DNA of 64,000 bases, from contig NZ_JAAKXW010000003.1 in assembly GCF_011752045.1 (NCBI RefSeq), positions 372,001-436,000 of the forward strand. Direction: 5' to 3'. Made by a program: the position numbers and the translations under genes. The notes below the pieces were generated by a model. The model worked only from the letters and a program-made list of their open reading frames with translations, did no database searches and was not told the origin of the DNA. This DNA comes from Microbacterium hydrocarbonoxydans. GTDB lineage: Bacteria > Actinomycetota > Actinomycetes > Actinomycetales > Microbacteriaceae. The stretch's first letter is position 1. Each line of letters starts with the position of its first letter. Below are positions 33,744-41,541 of this stretch, in pieces.

Positions 33744-34466
33744 TCAGCGCCGCCCCGGGCGCCCGGTGCGCGCGGGCTGGGCTCCGTCGAAGAGCTCCGG
33801 ATGCTCCGCCCGCACCGCCTCGAGATCGGCGAACACGAACCGCAGGTGCTCGCGGAGCGCGGCGATGGCGGCATCCGCGTCTCCGGCTGCGAGCGCGTCG
33901 ACCACTCGCTCGTGGTCGTCGACGTAGTCCTGCACGCCGCGGGTGGCGCTCATGCCGACGTAGCGGGCGCGGTCGAGGTGCCCCTTGGCGGCGCTCACGG
34001 CGGCCCACGCGTTCGAATGCCCGGCGAGGCCGAGCAGGGCGCGGTGGAAATCCTCGTCGAGGGGGTAGAACTCGTCGCGGTCGGATGCCGTCCGCTGGCG
34101 CGCGATGAGTGCGCGCAGCATCCGCTCCTCCTCCTCGGTGGGTGTCTCGCAGGCGGCGAGGGAGGTGAGCTCGATGGCCTCGCGGATGAACTGCGCCTCG
34201 CGGACGCGGTCGGGGTCGATGCGCGTGACGTAGGTGCCGCTCTGCGGACGGACCTCGACGAGCCCCTCCTGCGCGATGAGCAGCAGCGCCTCGCGCACGG
34301 GCTGGCGACTGAGGCCGAGGGCGGCGGCGAGCTCGTTCTCCGAGAGCAGCGCGCCGGGGGAGAACCGTCCGCCGATGATGTCGTCGCGGATGCGGCCGTA
34401 GGCCAGAGCGCGCGCCGACGGGCGGGTGGCGGGCTCGGTCTCGGTCTCGGTCTCGGTCTCGGGCAT
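33744..34466 (-). CDS. GntR/FadR-family regulator of mannonate dehydratase
   Basis: A 240-residue FadR-subfamily protein. The winged helix spans about 20-85 (GRFSPGALLSENELAAALGLSRQPVREALLLIAQEGL), then an FCD ligand domain with the metal-binding pattern HRALL and HERVVDALAAGDADAA. The N-terminus is MPETETETETE, encoded by a hexamer tandem repeat. It diverges from the mannonate dehydratase and gluconokinase genes, with a 10-bp inverted repeat between them that is its likely operator. Related regulators respond to sugar acids; the inducer here is probably a hexonate or hexuronate. Confidence 0.9.
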   Translation of the reverse strand: MPETETETETEPATRPSARALAYGRIRDDIIGGRFSPGALLSENELAAALGLSRQPVREALLLIAQEGLVEVRPQSGTYVTRIDPDRVREAQFIREAIELTSLAACETPTEEEERMLRALIARQRTASDRDEFYPLDEDFHRALLGLAGHSNAWAAVSAAKGHLDRARYVGMSATRGVQDYVDDHERVVDALAAGDADAAIAALREHLRFVFADLEAVRAEHPELFDGAQPARTGRPGRR

Positions 34467-34490
34467 ACCGTCACGATAGCTTGACGAAAC

Positions 34491-34526
34491 TTGTATGGCA
34501 GTGATTTCATGATCAGTGCCATACAA
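34491..34526. promoter_or_regulatory. Large perfect dyad TTGTATGGCA-N16-TGCCATACAA
   Basis: Two perfect 10-bp half-sites separated by 16 bp lie in the 103-bp gap between gntR and manD. The half-site spacing is wider than a single GntR operator, so it may hold two overlapping sites or a looped pair. It begins 25 bp upstream of the gntR start. Confidence 0.75.
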
Positions 34527-34569
34527 ATTGCGCGTGCACCGCCGCCGCGCCCCAGCTCGAGGAGTACCG

Positions 34570-35808
34570 ATGCCCATCGACAAGGCCGAGGTGATCGTCA
34601 CCAGCCCCGACCGCAACTTCGTCACCCTCAAGCTGACGACCGCCGACGGCGTCACCGGGCTCGGCGACGCCACCCTGAACGGCCGGGAGCTCGCCGTCGT
34701 CGCCTACCTCAGCGAGCACGTCGTTCCGCTGCTGATCGGCGCCGACGAGGACCGCATCGAGGACACCTGGCAGTTCCTCTACCGCAGCGCCTACTGGCGT
34801 CGCGGTCCGGTGACGATGGCCGCGATCGCCGCCGTCGACATGGCCCTGTGGGACATCAAGGGCAAGAAGGCCGGCATGCCCGTGTACCAGCTGCTCGGCG
34901 GCGCCTCCCGCACCGGGCTGCTCGCCTACGGCCACGCTTCCGGGGTCGACCTGCCGCAGCTGTTCGACTCCGTCCGCGAGCACCTCGAGCAGGGGTACCG
35001 AGCGATCCGGATCCAGACCGGGGTACCGGGTCTCAAGGCCATCTACGGCATCGCCTCGCAGTCGTCGTTCACCGGGGGCGGCGAGGCCCGCTACGACCAC
35101 GAGCCCGCGCGCCGCGGGGCGCGTCCCGTGGAGGAGGACTGGGACACCCGCGCCTACCTCAACCACCTGCCCGGAGTGTTCGAGGCGGTGCGGAACGAGT
35201 TCGGACCCGGCCTCCCTCTGCTGCACGACGGCCACCACCGGATGACGCCGATCCAGGCGGCGCGTCTGGGCAAGGACCTCGAGCCGTACGACCTGTTCTG
35301 GCTGGAGGACTGCACGCCGGCGGAGAACCAGGAGGCGCTGCGCCTGGTGCGCCGGCACACCACGACGCCGCTGGCGATCGGCGAGATCTTCAACACCGTC
35401 TGGGACTTCAAGGACATCATCCGCGACCAGCTCATCGACTACGTCCGCGGCGCGGTCACGCACATGGGCGGCATCAGCGCCCTGAAGAAGACGCTCGACT
35501 ACGCCGCGATGTACCAGATCAAGTCGGGCATGCACGGCCCGACCGACATCTCCCCCGTCGGCATGGCGGCCGCGATGCACCTCGGGCTGTCGATCCACAA
35601 CTTCGGCATCCAGGAGTACATGCGCCACGGCGCGAAGACCGATCAGGTGTTCCGGCAGAGCTTCACCTGGCAGGGCGGGCTGCTGCACCCCGGCGACGCC
35701 CCCGGTCTGGGCGTCGAGCTCGACGTCGACGAGGCCGGGAAGTACCCGTACGAGCAGGCGTACCTGCCGTACAACCGGCTGGCCGACGGAACGGTGCACG
35801 ACTGGTGA
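34570..35808 (+). CDS. manD: D-mannonate dehydratase (ManD, enolase superfamily)
   Basis: A 412-residue mandelate-racemase-like enzyme. GGAG precedes the ATG at 34570. The N-terminal cap is present and [17 protein letters not shown] leads the barrel. [29 protein letters not shown] and [13 protein letters not shown] carry the metal and catalytic residues, followed by [14 protein letters not shown]. It converts D-mannonate to 2-keto-3-deoxygluconate, which the KdgK and aldolase at 57-58.7 kb can process. The GDGHHR-like stretch has Gly where many ManD proteins have Val, so low-activity or gluconate-using relatives remain possible. Confidence 0.85.
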   Translation: MPIDKAEVIVTSPDRNFVTLKLTTADGVTGLGDATLNGRELAVVAYLSEHVVPLLIGADEDRIEDTWQFLYRSAYWRRGPVTMAAIAAVDMALWDIKGKKAGMPVYQLLGGASRTGLLAYGHASGVDLPQLFDSVREHLEQGYRAIRIQTGVPGLKAIYGIASQSSFTGGGEARYDHEPARRGARPVEEDWDTRAYLNHLPGVFEAVRNEFGPGLPLLHDGHHRMTPIQAARLGKDLEPYDLFWLEDCTPAENQEALRLVRRHTTTPLAIGEIFNTVWDFKDIIRDQLIDYVRGAVTHMGGISALKKTLDYAAMYQIKSGMHGPTDISPVGMAAAMHLGLSIHNFGIQEYMRHGAKTDQVFRQSFTWQGGLLHPGDAPGLGVELDVDEAGKYPYEQAYLPYNRLADGTVHDW

Positions 35809-36302
35809 GCGGCGCCGCACGCCCCATCGTGGTGATGGGGGTGTCGGGCGTCGGCAAGACGACGGTCGGCACGGAACTCGCCCGCCGCCGCGGCGTCGTG
35901 TTCGTGGACGCCGACGACCTGCACGGCGCCGCGAACATCGCGAAGATGAGCGCCGGAATCCCGCTCGACGACGCCGACCGCTGGCCCTGGCTCGACCGCG
36001 TCGGCGCGGCGCTGCGCGCCGGCGACGGCGTGGTCGTCGCGTGCTCGGCTCTGAAGCGGCGCTACCGGGAGCGCCTGCACCGGCTCGCCCCCGCCACGGT
36101 GTTCGTGCATCTCGACGCCGACGCGGAACGGGTGGCCGCGCAGGCGCAGTCGCGGGAGGGTCACTTCATGCCGCCGGCGCTGCTGCAGTCGCAGTTCGAC
36201 GCGCTCGAGCCGCTCGCGCACGACGAGCCCGGAGTGACGGTGGCGGTGGACGCGGCGCCGGACGCGCTGGCCGAGCGCATCGAACGGATGCTGGAGGCCT
36301 GA
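35805..36302 (+). CDS. gntK: Gluconokinase
   Basis: A 165-residue P-loop kinase of the GntK type. The Walker [10 protein letters not shown] is at residues 12-20, [14 protein letters not shown] follows, [10 protein letters not shown] is in the middle, and [13 protein letters not shown] is the typical substrate-binding run. It begins at GTG 35805, overlapping the manD stop (GTGA), so the usual ATG-only search misses its start. It phosphorylates gluconate to 6-phosphogluconate, the substrate of Gnd in this window. Its pairing with manD suggests an operon for mixed hexonates. Confidence 0.92.
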   Translation: MSGAARPIVVMGVSGVGKTTVGTELARRRGVVFVDADDLHGAANIAKMSAGIPLDDADRWPWLDRVGAALRAGDGVVVACSALKRRYRERLHRLAPATVFVHLDADAERVAAQAQSREGHFMPPALLQSQFDALEPLAHDEPGVTVAVDAAPDALAERIERMLEA

Positions 36303-36347
36303 ACGACCGCCCCGCGGAGCGGGAGCGCGAAGTAGGCTGTGGGCATC

Positions 36348-37091
36348 ATGGAACCTTTCTTCACCTGGCTCGGCACCGTGCCGTGGTGGATCATCTTCCC
36401 GCTCATGGGAGTCGCCGGCGGCGCGGCGAAGGCCTGGGAACGTGGCTCACGCCGACGCCATGAGCGCCGCCTCGAGACGCTGAGGATGAAGGCGCAGCTG
36501 AAGACCGCCGAGATCGAGGCGCGCGCCCTCACCCGGCAGGCGAAGCAGGGACCTGCGGTCGTCGACACGACGGCATCCGTCGCCCCCAGCCAACTGCTCG
36601 AGCGGCTTTTCGCCGAGCACGACGAGATCACCGCGCGCTGGCTGGACTACGAGCTCGACGTCGCCAAGCTCATCGCGTTCCCCGCCATGAGCGACGGCCG
36701 CCAGCCGCTCGTCGCCGCCTTCCTGCGGGCGAAGAAGACGGCGGATGCTCTGCGCCCGGCGTCCGCCGACGCGAAGGTCTCCGACCAGCAGGTGTCGGAG
36801 TATCTCGACGCGGTCGGCGCGTACGCCGTCGCCTTCGAGGTCGCCGAGAAGGACGCGCGCCGGCTGCGCGATTCGACGTTCACCGAGGCCGAGCGCAAGC
36901 GCCTCGAGCGCGCCCAGCAGCTGCTCAAGGTCGCCGTCGACGAGTCCGCGACGCAGGCCGAGCGCAACGTCGCGTACAAGAGGGTGCGCGACGAGCTCGA
37001 GGGCCTGATCCTGCTCTCCGACGAGGCGGTCGAGGTGCTGGAGAAGAAGGTCGCCCGCGAGCTGCCCTCCTCCCCGGCATCCGAGGCCTGA
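36348..37091 (+). CDS. Conserved membrane-anchored coiled-coil protein of unknown function
   Basis: A 247-residue protein. One membrane helix (about 1-25, WLGTVPWWIIFPLMGVAGG) is followed by a basic stretch and a long helical, charged region (about 35-85) and further helices (about 90-235) rich in Lys, Glu and Ala. It resembles actinobacterial proteins annotated only as hypothetical, and I recognise no domain. An in-frame GTG lies at 36339. A TAGGCT box at 36333-36338 precedes these starts closely, which fits a leaderless or near-leaderless mRNA. Confidence 0.6.
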   Translation: MEPFFTWLGTVPWWIIFPLMGVAGGAAKAWERGSRRRHERRLETLRMKAQLKTAEIEARALTRQAKQGPAVVDTTASVAPSQLLERLFAEHDEITARWLDYELDVAKLIAFPAMSDGRQPLVAAFLRAKKTADALRPASADAKVSDQQVSEYLDAVGAYAVAFEVAEKDARRLRDSTFTEAERKRLERAQQLLKVAVDESATQAERNVAYKRVRDELEGLILLSDEAVEVLEKKVARELPSSPASEA

Positions 37092-37157
37092 GCCCCCGGC
37101 CTGCATCCGTCGCGCAGCCGAGGCGCGAACCTGGGTGCGTCCGCCAGGACAGCGGAG

Positions 37158-37393
37158 TATGCTGGCCCGTCGGGTCGAGTGACCCGCGAACTCGAAAGGC
37201 GGTGATGGCGATGTCCGGTGATAGTCACGACGCCGCCCCCGCTGCGTCGCGTTCGACCGCGCTCTCGCGTTGAGCATCCGCTCCGCGTCCGCACGTCCCT
37301 GCTCGCAGCCGTCGGCGGCGTCCTCCGCATCCTGACGACGAATCCGCGCACCCGGCCGAAGCCGGCGTGCGCCCGCGAGAACGGAGCCGCATC
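37158..37393 (+). promoter_or_regulatory. Promoter and ~220-nt leader of corA
   Basis: TATGCT (37158-37163) is a fair -10 with no convincing -35. The leader that follows contains a perfect hairpin CGGGTC-GAGT-GACCCG (37171-37186), then AAAGGCGGTG and a 22-codon ORF. It ends in a long stretch without obvious coding. In Mg transporter genes such leaders often sense Mg2+. I see no match to a known Mg riboswitch by eye. The rest of 37092-37393 holds nothing else. Confidence 0.4.
37205..37273 (+). CDS. Possible 22-residue leader peptide ORF upstream of corA
   Basis: ATG at 37205 is preceded by AAAGGCGGTG; it encodes MAMSGDSHDAAPAASRSTAL plus two residues, then TGA at 37271. The peptide is rich in Ser, Ala and Asp with one Pro. 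Translation could gate folding of the corA leader. It may also be a chance ORF. Confidence 0.3.
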   Translation: MAMSGDSHDAAPAASRSTALSR

Positions 37394-38395
37394 ATGGCGC
37401 TCATCGACAACGGCGTGTACGTCCACGGACGTCGCGTGGAGACCCTTCTGAACCTCGACGACACGTCGCGCACCCTCGGCGCGATCGGCGGCATCGCGTG
37501 GATCGGCCTGTACCGGCCGAGCCCGCAGGAGGTGCACTCGGTCGCGCGCGAGTTCGACCTGCATCCGCTGGCCGTGGAGGACGCGCTCTCCGGCCACCAG
37601 CGATCCAAGGTCGAGCGCTACGGCGACACTCTCTTCGCCGTGCTGCGCCCCGCCCGCTACCGCGACGAGCAGGAGTCGATCGAGTTCGGCGAGCTGCACC
37701 TGTTCGTCGGCCCCGACTTCGTGGTGACGATCCGGCACGCGGAGTCGCCGAACCTCGCCGCGGTCCGCCGGCGCATGGAGGCGAACCCCGACCTCCTCGC
37801 CATGGGGCCGGAGGCGGTGCTCTACGCGATCCTCGACGAGGTCGTCGACGAGTACGAGCCGATCGTGGCCGGACTCGAGAACGACATCGACGAGATCGAG
37901 GACCAGCTGTTCGGCGACAGCGACGACGACGCCCTCTCCCGGCGCATCTACCAGCTGTCCCGCGAGGTCATCGGATTCCAGCGCGCCGTCCATCCGCTCG
38001 CCGGGATGCTGGAGTGGCTGCGCCGCGGCTCCGACAAGTACCGCATCGACGAGGAGCTGCAGCGGTCGCTGCGCGACGTGCTCGACCACACCATCCGCAT
38101 CGTCGAGCGCGTGGACTCGTTCCGCGCGATCCTGGAGAACGCACTCACCGTGCAGTCCGCTCTGGTCGCACGCCGGCAGTCCGAGGCGAGCCTCGCGCAG
38201 AACGACGAGATCAAGAAGATCTCCTCCTGGGCGGCGATCATCTTCGCGCCGACGCTTGTCGGGACGGTCTACGGCATGAACTTCGACGTGATGCCGGAGC
38301 TGCAGTGGACCTATGGCTACCCGCTCGCGATCGGCGCGATGGCCGCGTTCGCCATGGGGCTGTACGGGGTGTTCAAGTACAAGCGCTGGCTGTGA
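37394..38395 (+). CDS. corA: CorA-family magnesium/cobalt transporter
   Basis: A 333-residue ion channel. The large cytoplasmic domain (about 1-270) includes the long helix with EDQLFGDSDDDALSRRIYQ. Two membrane helices lie at the C-terminus, the first ending in the selectivity motif YGMNF (about 292-296), the second ending KYKRWL with basic residues. CorA is a pentameric Mg2+ channel gated by intracellular Mg2+. The ATG at 37394 starts the conserved MALIDNGVYVHGRRV; the in-frame start at 37367 lacks a ribosome site. It is preceded by a structured leader. Confidence 0.94.
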   Translation: MALIDNGVYVHGRRVETLLNLDDTSRTLGAIGGIAWIGLYRPSPQEVHSVAREFDLHPLAVEDALSGHQRSKVERYGDTLFAVLRPARYRDEQESIEFGELHLFVGPDFVVTIRHAESPNLAAVRRRMEANPDLLAMGPEAVLYAILDEVVDEYEPIVAGLENDIDEIEDQLFGDSDDDALSRRIYQLSREVIGFQRAVHPLAGMLEWLRRGSDKYRIDEELQRSLRDVLDHTIRIVERVDSFRAILENALTVQSALVARRQSEASLAQNDEIKKISSWAAIIFAPTLVGTVYGMNFDVMPELQWTYGYPLAIGAMAAFAMGLYGVFKYKRWL

Positions 38396-38406
38396 CCGGC
38401 GGGCCG

Positions 38407-38412
38407 TAGGCT
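38407..38412 (+). promoter_or_regulatory. -10 element TAGGCT six bases before the ATG at 38419
   Basis: TAGGCT-N6-ATG repeats the geometry seen at 852 and 1233, with no ribosome-binding site, so the third Gfo/Idh gene is probably leaderless. Confidence 0.4.
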
Positions 38413-38418
38413 CGTGCG

Positions 38419-39339
38419 ATGGAGCATCGCGATCTGCTGCGCGTCGGCATCGTCGGAGCGGGCGGCATCGCCCCGCCGCACATCAGCGGATGGCTGGCGA
38501 TCGGTGCGGAGGTGCTGCTGCTCCGTCGCGGCGGGGCGGCAGAGCTCGCCGCGACGCACGGCCTCGCGGTGATCGACGACCTCGCCGAACTGCTCGACCG
38601 CGTCGACGTCGTCGACATCCTCAGCCCCACGCCCACCCACGCCGGCATCGCCCTCGCGGCGATCGCCCGCGGCAGGCACGTCGTCTGCGAGAAGCCGCTG
38701 GCGCTGGATGCCGCCGAGGCGCAGCGCATGGCCGACGCGGCCGCTGCCGCCGGCATCCGTCTGTTCCCCGCCCATGTCGTGCGGTACTTCGCGGACTATG
38801 CACGGGCGAAGGAGCAGGCGGATGCCGGGGCGATCGGCGACCTCGTCGAACTGCGGTTCCGGCGCACGGTCGCCGCTCCGGAACCGGCGTGGTTCTTCGA
38901 TGCGGATGCCGGTGGCGGAGTCATCCGCGACCTGATGATCCACGATCTCGATCAGGCGCTGTGGTTCGCCGGCCCCGTGGTGGAGGTGTCGGCCGCGCAG
39001 GCCGGGAGCGGCGCCCCGCCGCAGACGGCGGAGGTCGTGCTCACGCACGCGAGCGGGGCCGTGAGCAGGATCGTCGCCGAATGGCTCGCGCCGGGCACGT
39101 CGTTCCGGTCCACCGCCGAGATCGCCGGCACGCACGGAGTGCTGCGGGTGGACACTGCGGCTCCGGTCTCCCCGCCATCGGACCCGTATCTCGCCCAGCT
39201 CGCCGACTTCGCCTCCGCGCTGGCCGCCGGCACGCCGGTGCGCGTGAGCCCGCAGGACGGCATCGCGGCCGTGTCCCTCGTCGATGCCGCCTGCGCCTCG
39301 CTCGCCGCGGGCGCCCCGGTGCGGGTCGCCGTCGGCTGA
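38419..39339 (+). CDS. Gfo/Idh/MocA oxidoreductase 3
   Basis: A 306-residue NAD(P)-dependent oxidoreductase. The Rossmann motif is GIVGAGGIAPPHISGWL (about 8-24), VVCEKPLALDAAEAQRM carries the catalytic EKP near 93, and DADAGGGVIRDLMIHDLDQALW has the conserved His-Asp. The C-terminal fold is shorter than in the two paralogues at 28.5-30.6 kb, and there is no sugar cluster next to it. Substrate unknown; it is transcribed alone between corA and a palindromic element. Confidence 0.88.
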   Translation: MEHRDLLRVGIVGAGGIAPPHISGWLAIGAEVLLLRRGGAAELAATHGLAVIDDLAELLDRVDVVDILSPTPTHAGIALAAIARGRHVVCEKPLALDAAEAQRMADAAAAAGIRLFPAHVVRYFADYARAKEQADAGAIGDLVELRFRRTVAAPEPAWFFDADAGGGVIRDLMIHDLDQALWFAGPVVEVSAAQAGSGAPPQTAEVVLTHASGAVSRIVAEWLAPGTSFRSTAEIAGTHGVLRVDTAAPVSPPSDPYLAQLADFASALAAGTPVRVSPQDGIAAVSLVDAACASLAAGAPVRVAVG

Positions 39340-39347
39340 GCCGGGCC

Positions 39348-39434
39348 GTTCACAACTCCTCAGAACGAGCCTCGGAACCGCTGTTCCCGCCCCTCAGCCC
39401 CGCGTTTCACCCGCGATTCTGAGGAGTTGTGAAC
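39348..39434. repeat. 87-bp element with 18-bp perfect inverted ends
   Basis: GTTCACAACTCCTCAGAA (39348-39365) and its exact reverse complement (39417-39434) bracket 51 bp. It lies between converging genes. A second copy sits inside a coding sequence at 54189-54274. Confidence 0.8.
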
Positions 39435-39445
39435 GGTGACGTCGG

Positions 39446-40030
39446 CTACAGCGTCGCGAGGATCTCCTTCATCTCGGCGATCTCCTCGCCCTGCGCCGCG
39501 ACGATGTCCTCAGCCAGGGCGACGGCATCCGGGTGCTTCCCGTCGGCGATCTCGGTCTCGGCCATCGTGATCGCGCCCTCATGGTGCACGATCATCTGCT
39601 CCAGGAACAGCCTCGAGGCCTCGGCGCCGGATGCCGCCTCCAGGGCGGCCAGGTCGTCCTCGGTCATCATGCCGTCGCCGCGATGCATGCCGCCCTCGGG
39701 GGCGTCCACGCCCCAGTCGTCGAGCCAGCCCTGCATCTTGTCGATCTCCGGCGCCTGCGCGGCCTTGATCCTCTCGGCCAGGTCGACGACGCGCGGGTCG
39801 ATGCCCTCCTTGCCGAGCACCAGGTCGGACATGTCGACGGCCTGCTGGTGGTGCACGATCATCATCGCCGCGAACATCGCGTCGGCCTCGTTCGCTCCGG
39901 ATGCCGGGGCGTCGCTCGCCGAGTGGTCCATGCCGGGCATCGACGGGTGGTCGGTCGGCGTGGCGGACGAGCATCCGGTGAGGGCGATTGCGCCCGCCAG
40001 GACGAGTGCGGTCACGATCGGTTTCTTCAT
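39446..40030 (-). CDS. DUF305 lipoprotein
   Basis: A 194-residue lipoprotein with lipobox LTGC (Cys20). The mature part is helical and has two DUF305 repeats: MMIVHHQQAVDMSD (about 89-102) and MIVHHEGAITMAE (about 153-165). Paired His and Met residues make a copper-binding-like face. DUF305 proteins often lie in copper-resistance loci. It is preceded by the DUF6153 gene (50-bp gap), and a CsoR-like box lies before that gene, so a role in extracellular copper handling is the best inference. Confidence 0.85.
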   Translation of the reverse strand: MKKPIVTALVLAGAIALTGCSSATPTDHPSMPGMDHSASDAPASGANEADAMFAAMMIVHHQQAVDMSDLVLGKEGIDPRVVDLAERIKAAQAPEIDKMQGWLDDWGVDAPEGGMHRGDGMMTEDDLAALEAASGAEASRLFLEQMIVHHEGAITMAETEIADGKHPDAVALAEDIVAAQGEEIAEMKEILATL

Positions 40031-40079
40031 CTCTGTCTTCCTTCAGTCGTGTGAGTCGGGTGAGCGGAGCGCGCTCGAC

Positions 40080-40595
40080 TCAGGTGCGGCTGATGCAGAG
40101 GATGTGAAGGGAGGGCGCGCGCGGTCGCACGACATCGGCGCGCACCCGCGTCAGCGGCAGCAAGGGCGGCGACGGCATCCGCCACCCCGCCGGCAGGACC
40201 AGGAGCAGGATGCCGCCGAGCAGGGCGAGCACGCAGGCCGCCTTCAGCGCGGGCAGGTCGGCGCAGCCGGCGCAGGTCGCCGGCGCCACGGCATCCGCGG
40301 GCGCAGCGGCGGACCCGTGCTCTGCCGCGTACGAAGCAGGCACGACGGCGGCATCCGCGTGCGCGTCGGCGTCGGAAGCGGGCGCTCCGGCCGGCTGATG
40401 CGGGGGCGGTACGACACCGTCGGGGTGGGCGTGCGCGGCGGGCGCGGCGAGAGCATCCGCGTGCCCGCCGGCGCCGGACGACGCGTGTGCGGATTCGTGT
40501 CCGCCGAGCACGTGCATCCCGAGAAGCCCGAGCATGAGTGCCACGGCGAGCGCGATCAGCAGCGGCATCCTGCCCGCCGTCCGCCGACCGTCCAT
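40080..40595 (-). CDS. DUF6153-like membrane protein
   Basis: A 171-residue protein. TM1 (about 10-30, IALAVALMLGLLGMHVLGG) precedes an extracytoplasmic part with many His residues (HESAHASS, HADA, HAHPDG, HQPAG) and CAGC (about 115-118). TM2 follows at about 125-145. The His-rich segment plus CxxC fits metal binding. ATG 40595 is preferred; an in-frame GTG lies at 40613 inside the operator. It heads a two-gene operon with the DUF305 gene. Confidence 0.65.
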   Translation of the reverse strand: MDGRRTAGRMPLLIALAVALMLGLLGMHVLGGHESAHASSGAGGHADALAAPAAHAHPDGVVPPPHQPAGAPASDADAHADAAVVPASYAAEHGSAAAPADAVAPATCAGCADLPALKAACVLALLGGILLLVLPAGWRMPSPPLLPLTRVRADVVRPRAPSLHILCISRT

Positions 40596-40604
40596 GTCGC
40601 CAGG

Positions 40605-40621
40605 ATACCCCACCTGGGTAT
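40605..40621. promoter_or_regulatory. CsoR/FrmR-like operator ATACCC-N5-GGGTAT
   Basis: A perfect 6-bp inverted repeat with a C/G-rich centre lies 10 bp before the DUF6153 start. It matches the known shape of copper-responsive CsoR operators in actinobacteria. No csoR gene is in the window. Confidence 0.5.
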
Positions 40622-40744
40622 TCCTGGCACGCCCCTCTCCCGTCGCACTACTGAATTCGGCACGCGCCGCGTCTTTCTCCGCAGCGGCTGCAGGAAACAG
40701 CAGCGCGACGACCTTCGAGAAAGTTTGCTATTCGGTGTTGCTAA

Positions 40745-40794
40745 GTACCGGTACTCAGTGTTACTTTGTACCGGTACCCAGCAACACTGAGTAC
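40745..40794. promoter_or_regulatory. PadR operator array upstream of the ABC exporter operon
   Basis: Two identical palindromes GTACCGGTAC lie at 40745-40754 and 40768-40777, 23 bp apart, and a larger inverted repeat GTACTCAGTGTT/AACACTGAGTAC spans 40751-40794. The array ends 35 bp before the padR start. Autoregulation by PadR is likely. Confidence 0.75.
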
Positions 40795-40829
40795 CACCAC
40801 CGACACAGACACAACGAAAGGAGGACCCG

Positions 40830-41168
40830 ATGGGCAAGCAGATGACCGAGATGCTCAAGGGCACCCTGGAGGGCATCGTCCTGGCCCTCCTCGCCGAGCA
40901 GCCGGCCTACGGATACGAGATCACCGCACGGCTGCGCGAGCACGGGTTCACCGACATCGCCGAGGGCACGATCTACGCACTCCTCGTGCGCATCGAGCAG
41001 AAGAGCCTCGTCGACGTCGAGAAGGTGCCGAGCGAGAAGGGACCGCCGCGCAAGGTGTACTCCCTCAACGCGCAGGGATCGCAGGAGCTCGAGGAGTTCT
41101 GGAAGAGCTGGAGCTTCCTCGCCAGGCAGATCGAACAGCTGAACAAGACGAACAACAAGGAGAACTGA
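40830..41168 (+). CDS. PadR-family transcriptional regulator
   Basis: A 112-residue winged-helix protein. LKGTLEGIVLALLAEQPAYGYEI (about 9-31) is the PadR signature, and the GTIYALLVRIEQKSLVDVEK wing follows, then a C-terminal helix for dimerisation. AAAGGAGG precedes the ATG. It leads the operon padR, DUF1048, ABC ATPase, ABC permease, and lies just beyond its likely operators. Similar systems control drug or toxic-lipid exporters. Confidence 0.93.
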   Translation: MGKQMTEMLKGTLEGIVLALLAEQPAYGYEITARLREHGFTDIAEGTIYALLVRIEQKSLVDVEKVPSEKGPPRKVYSLNAQGSQELEEFWKSWSFLARQIEQLNKTNNKEN

Positions 41169-41169
41169 C

Positions 41170-41541
41170 ATGGCCGCGAAGTGGATCGAAGCGCTCACCG
41201 GATCGCTCGAGCAGAAGAAGCAGTACAAGCAGGCGAAGGCACGCCTCGACGCCCTCCCCGAGCCCTACCGCTCGGTCGCGAACGCCCAGCACCGGTACTC
41301 GATGTACTACGGCGGGATCACCGACGGCGACACGCTCGTGCAGATGTTCCTCGACCTCGCCGACCTCTGGGAGCGCGCCGCCGTCGACGGCACCCCGGTC
41401 GGCGACATCGTCGGCGACGATGCGGTCGAGTTCGCCGAGACGTACGCCCAGGCGTACGGCGGCACCCAGTGGATCGACAAGGAGCGGGCGCGCCTCATCA
41501 AGGCCGTCGACGACGCGAAGAAGAAGGAGAGCCGATCATGA
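41170..41541 (+). CDS. DUF1048 protein
   Basis: A 123-residue acidic, helical protein of the DUF1048 family (MAAKWIEALTGSLEQKKQYKQ; YSMYYGGITDGDTLVQMFLDL). It starts one base past padR and overlaps the ATPase start. DUF1048 proteins are regularly encoded between PadR and a DrrAB-like transporter; their job is unknown. No signal peptide or membrane helix. Confidence 0.85.
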   Translation: MAAKWIEALTGSLEQKKQYKQAKARLDALPEPYRSVANAQHRYSMYYGGITDGDTLVQMFLDLADLWERAAVDGTPVGDIVGDDAVEFAETYAQAYGGTQWIDKERARLIKAVDDAKKKESRS

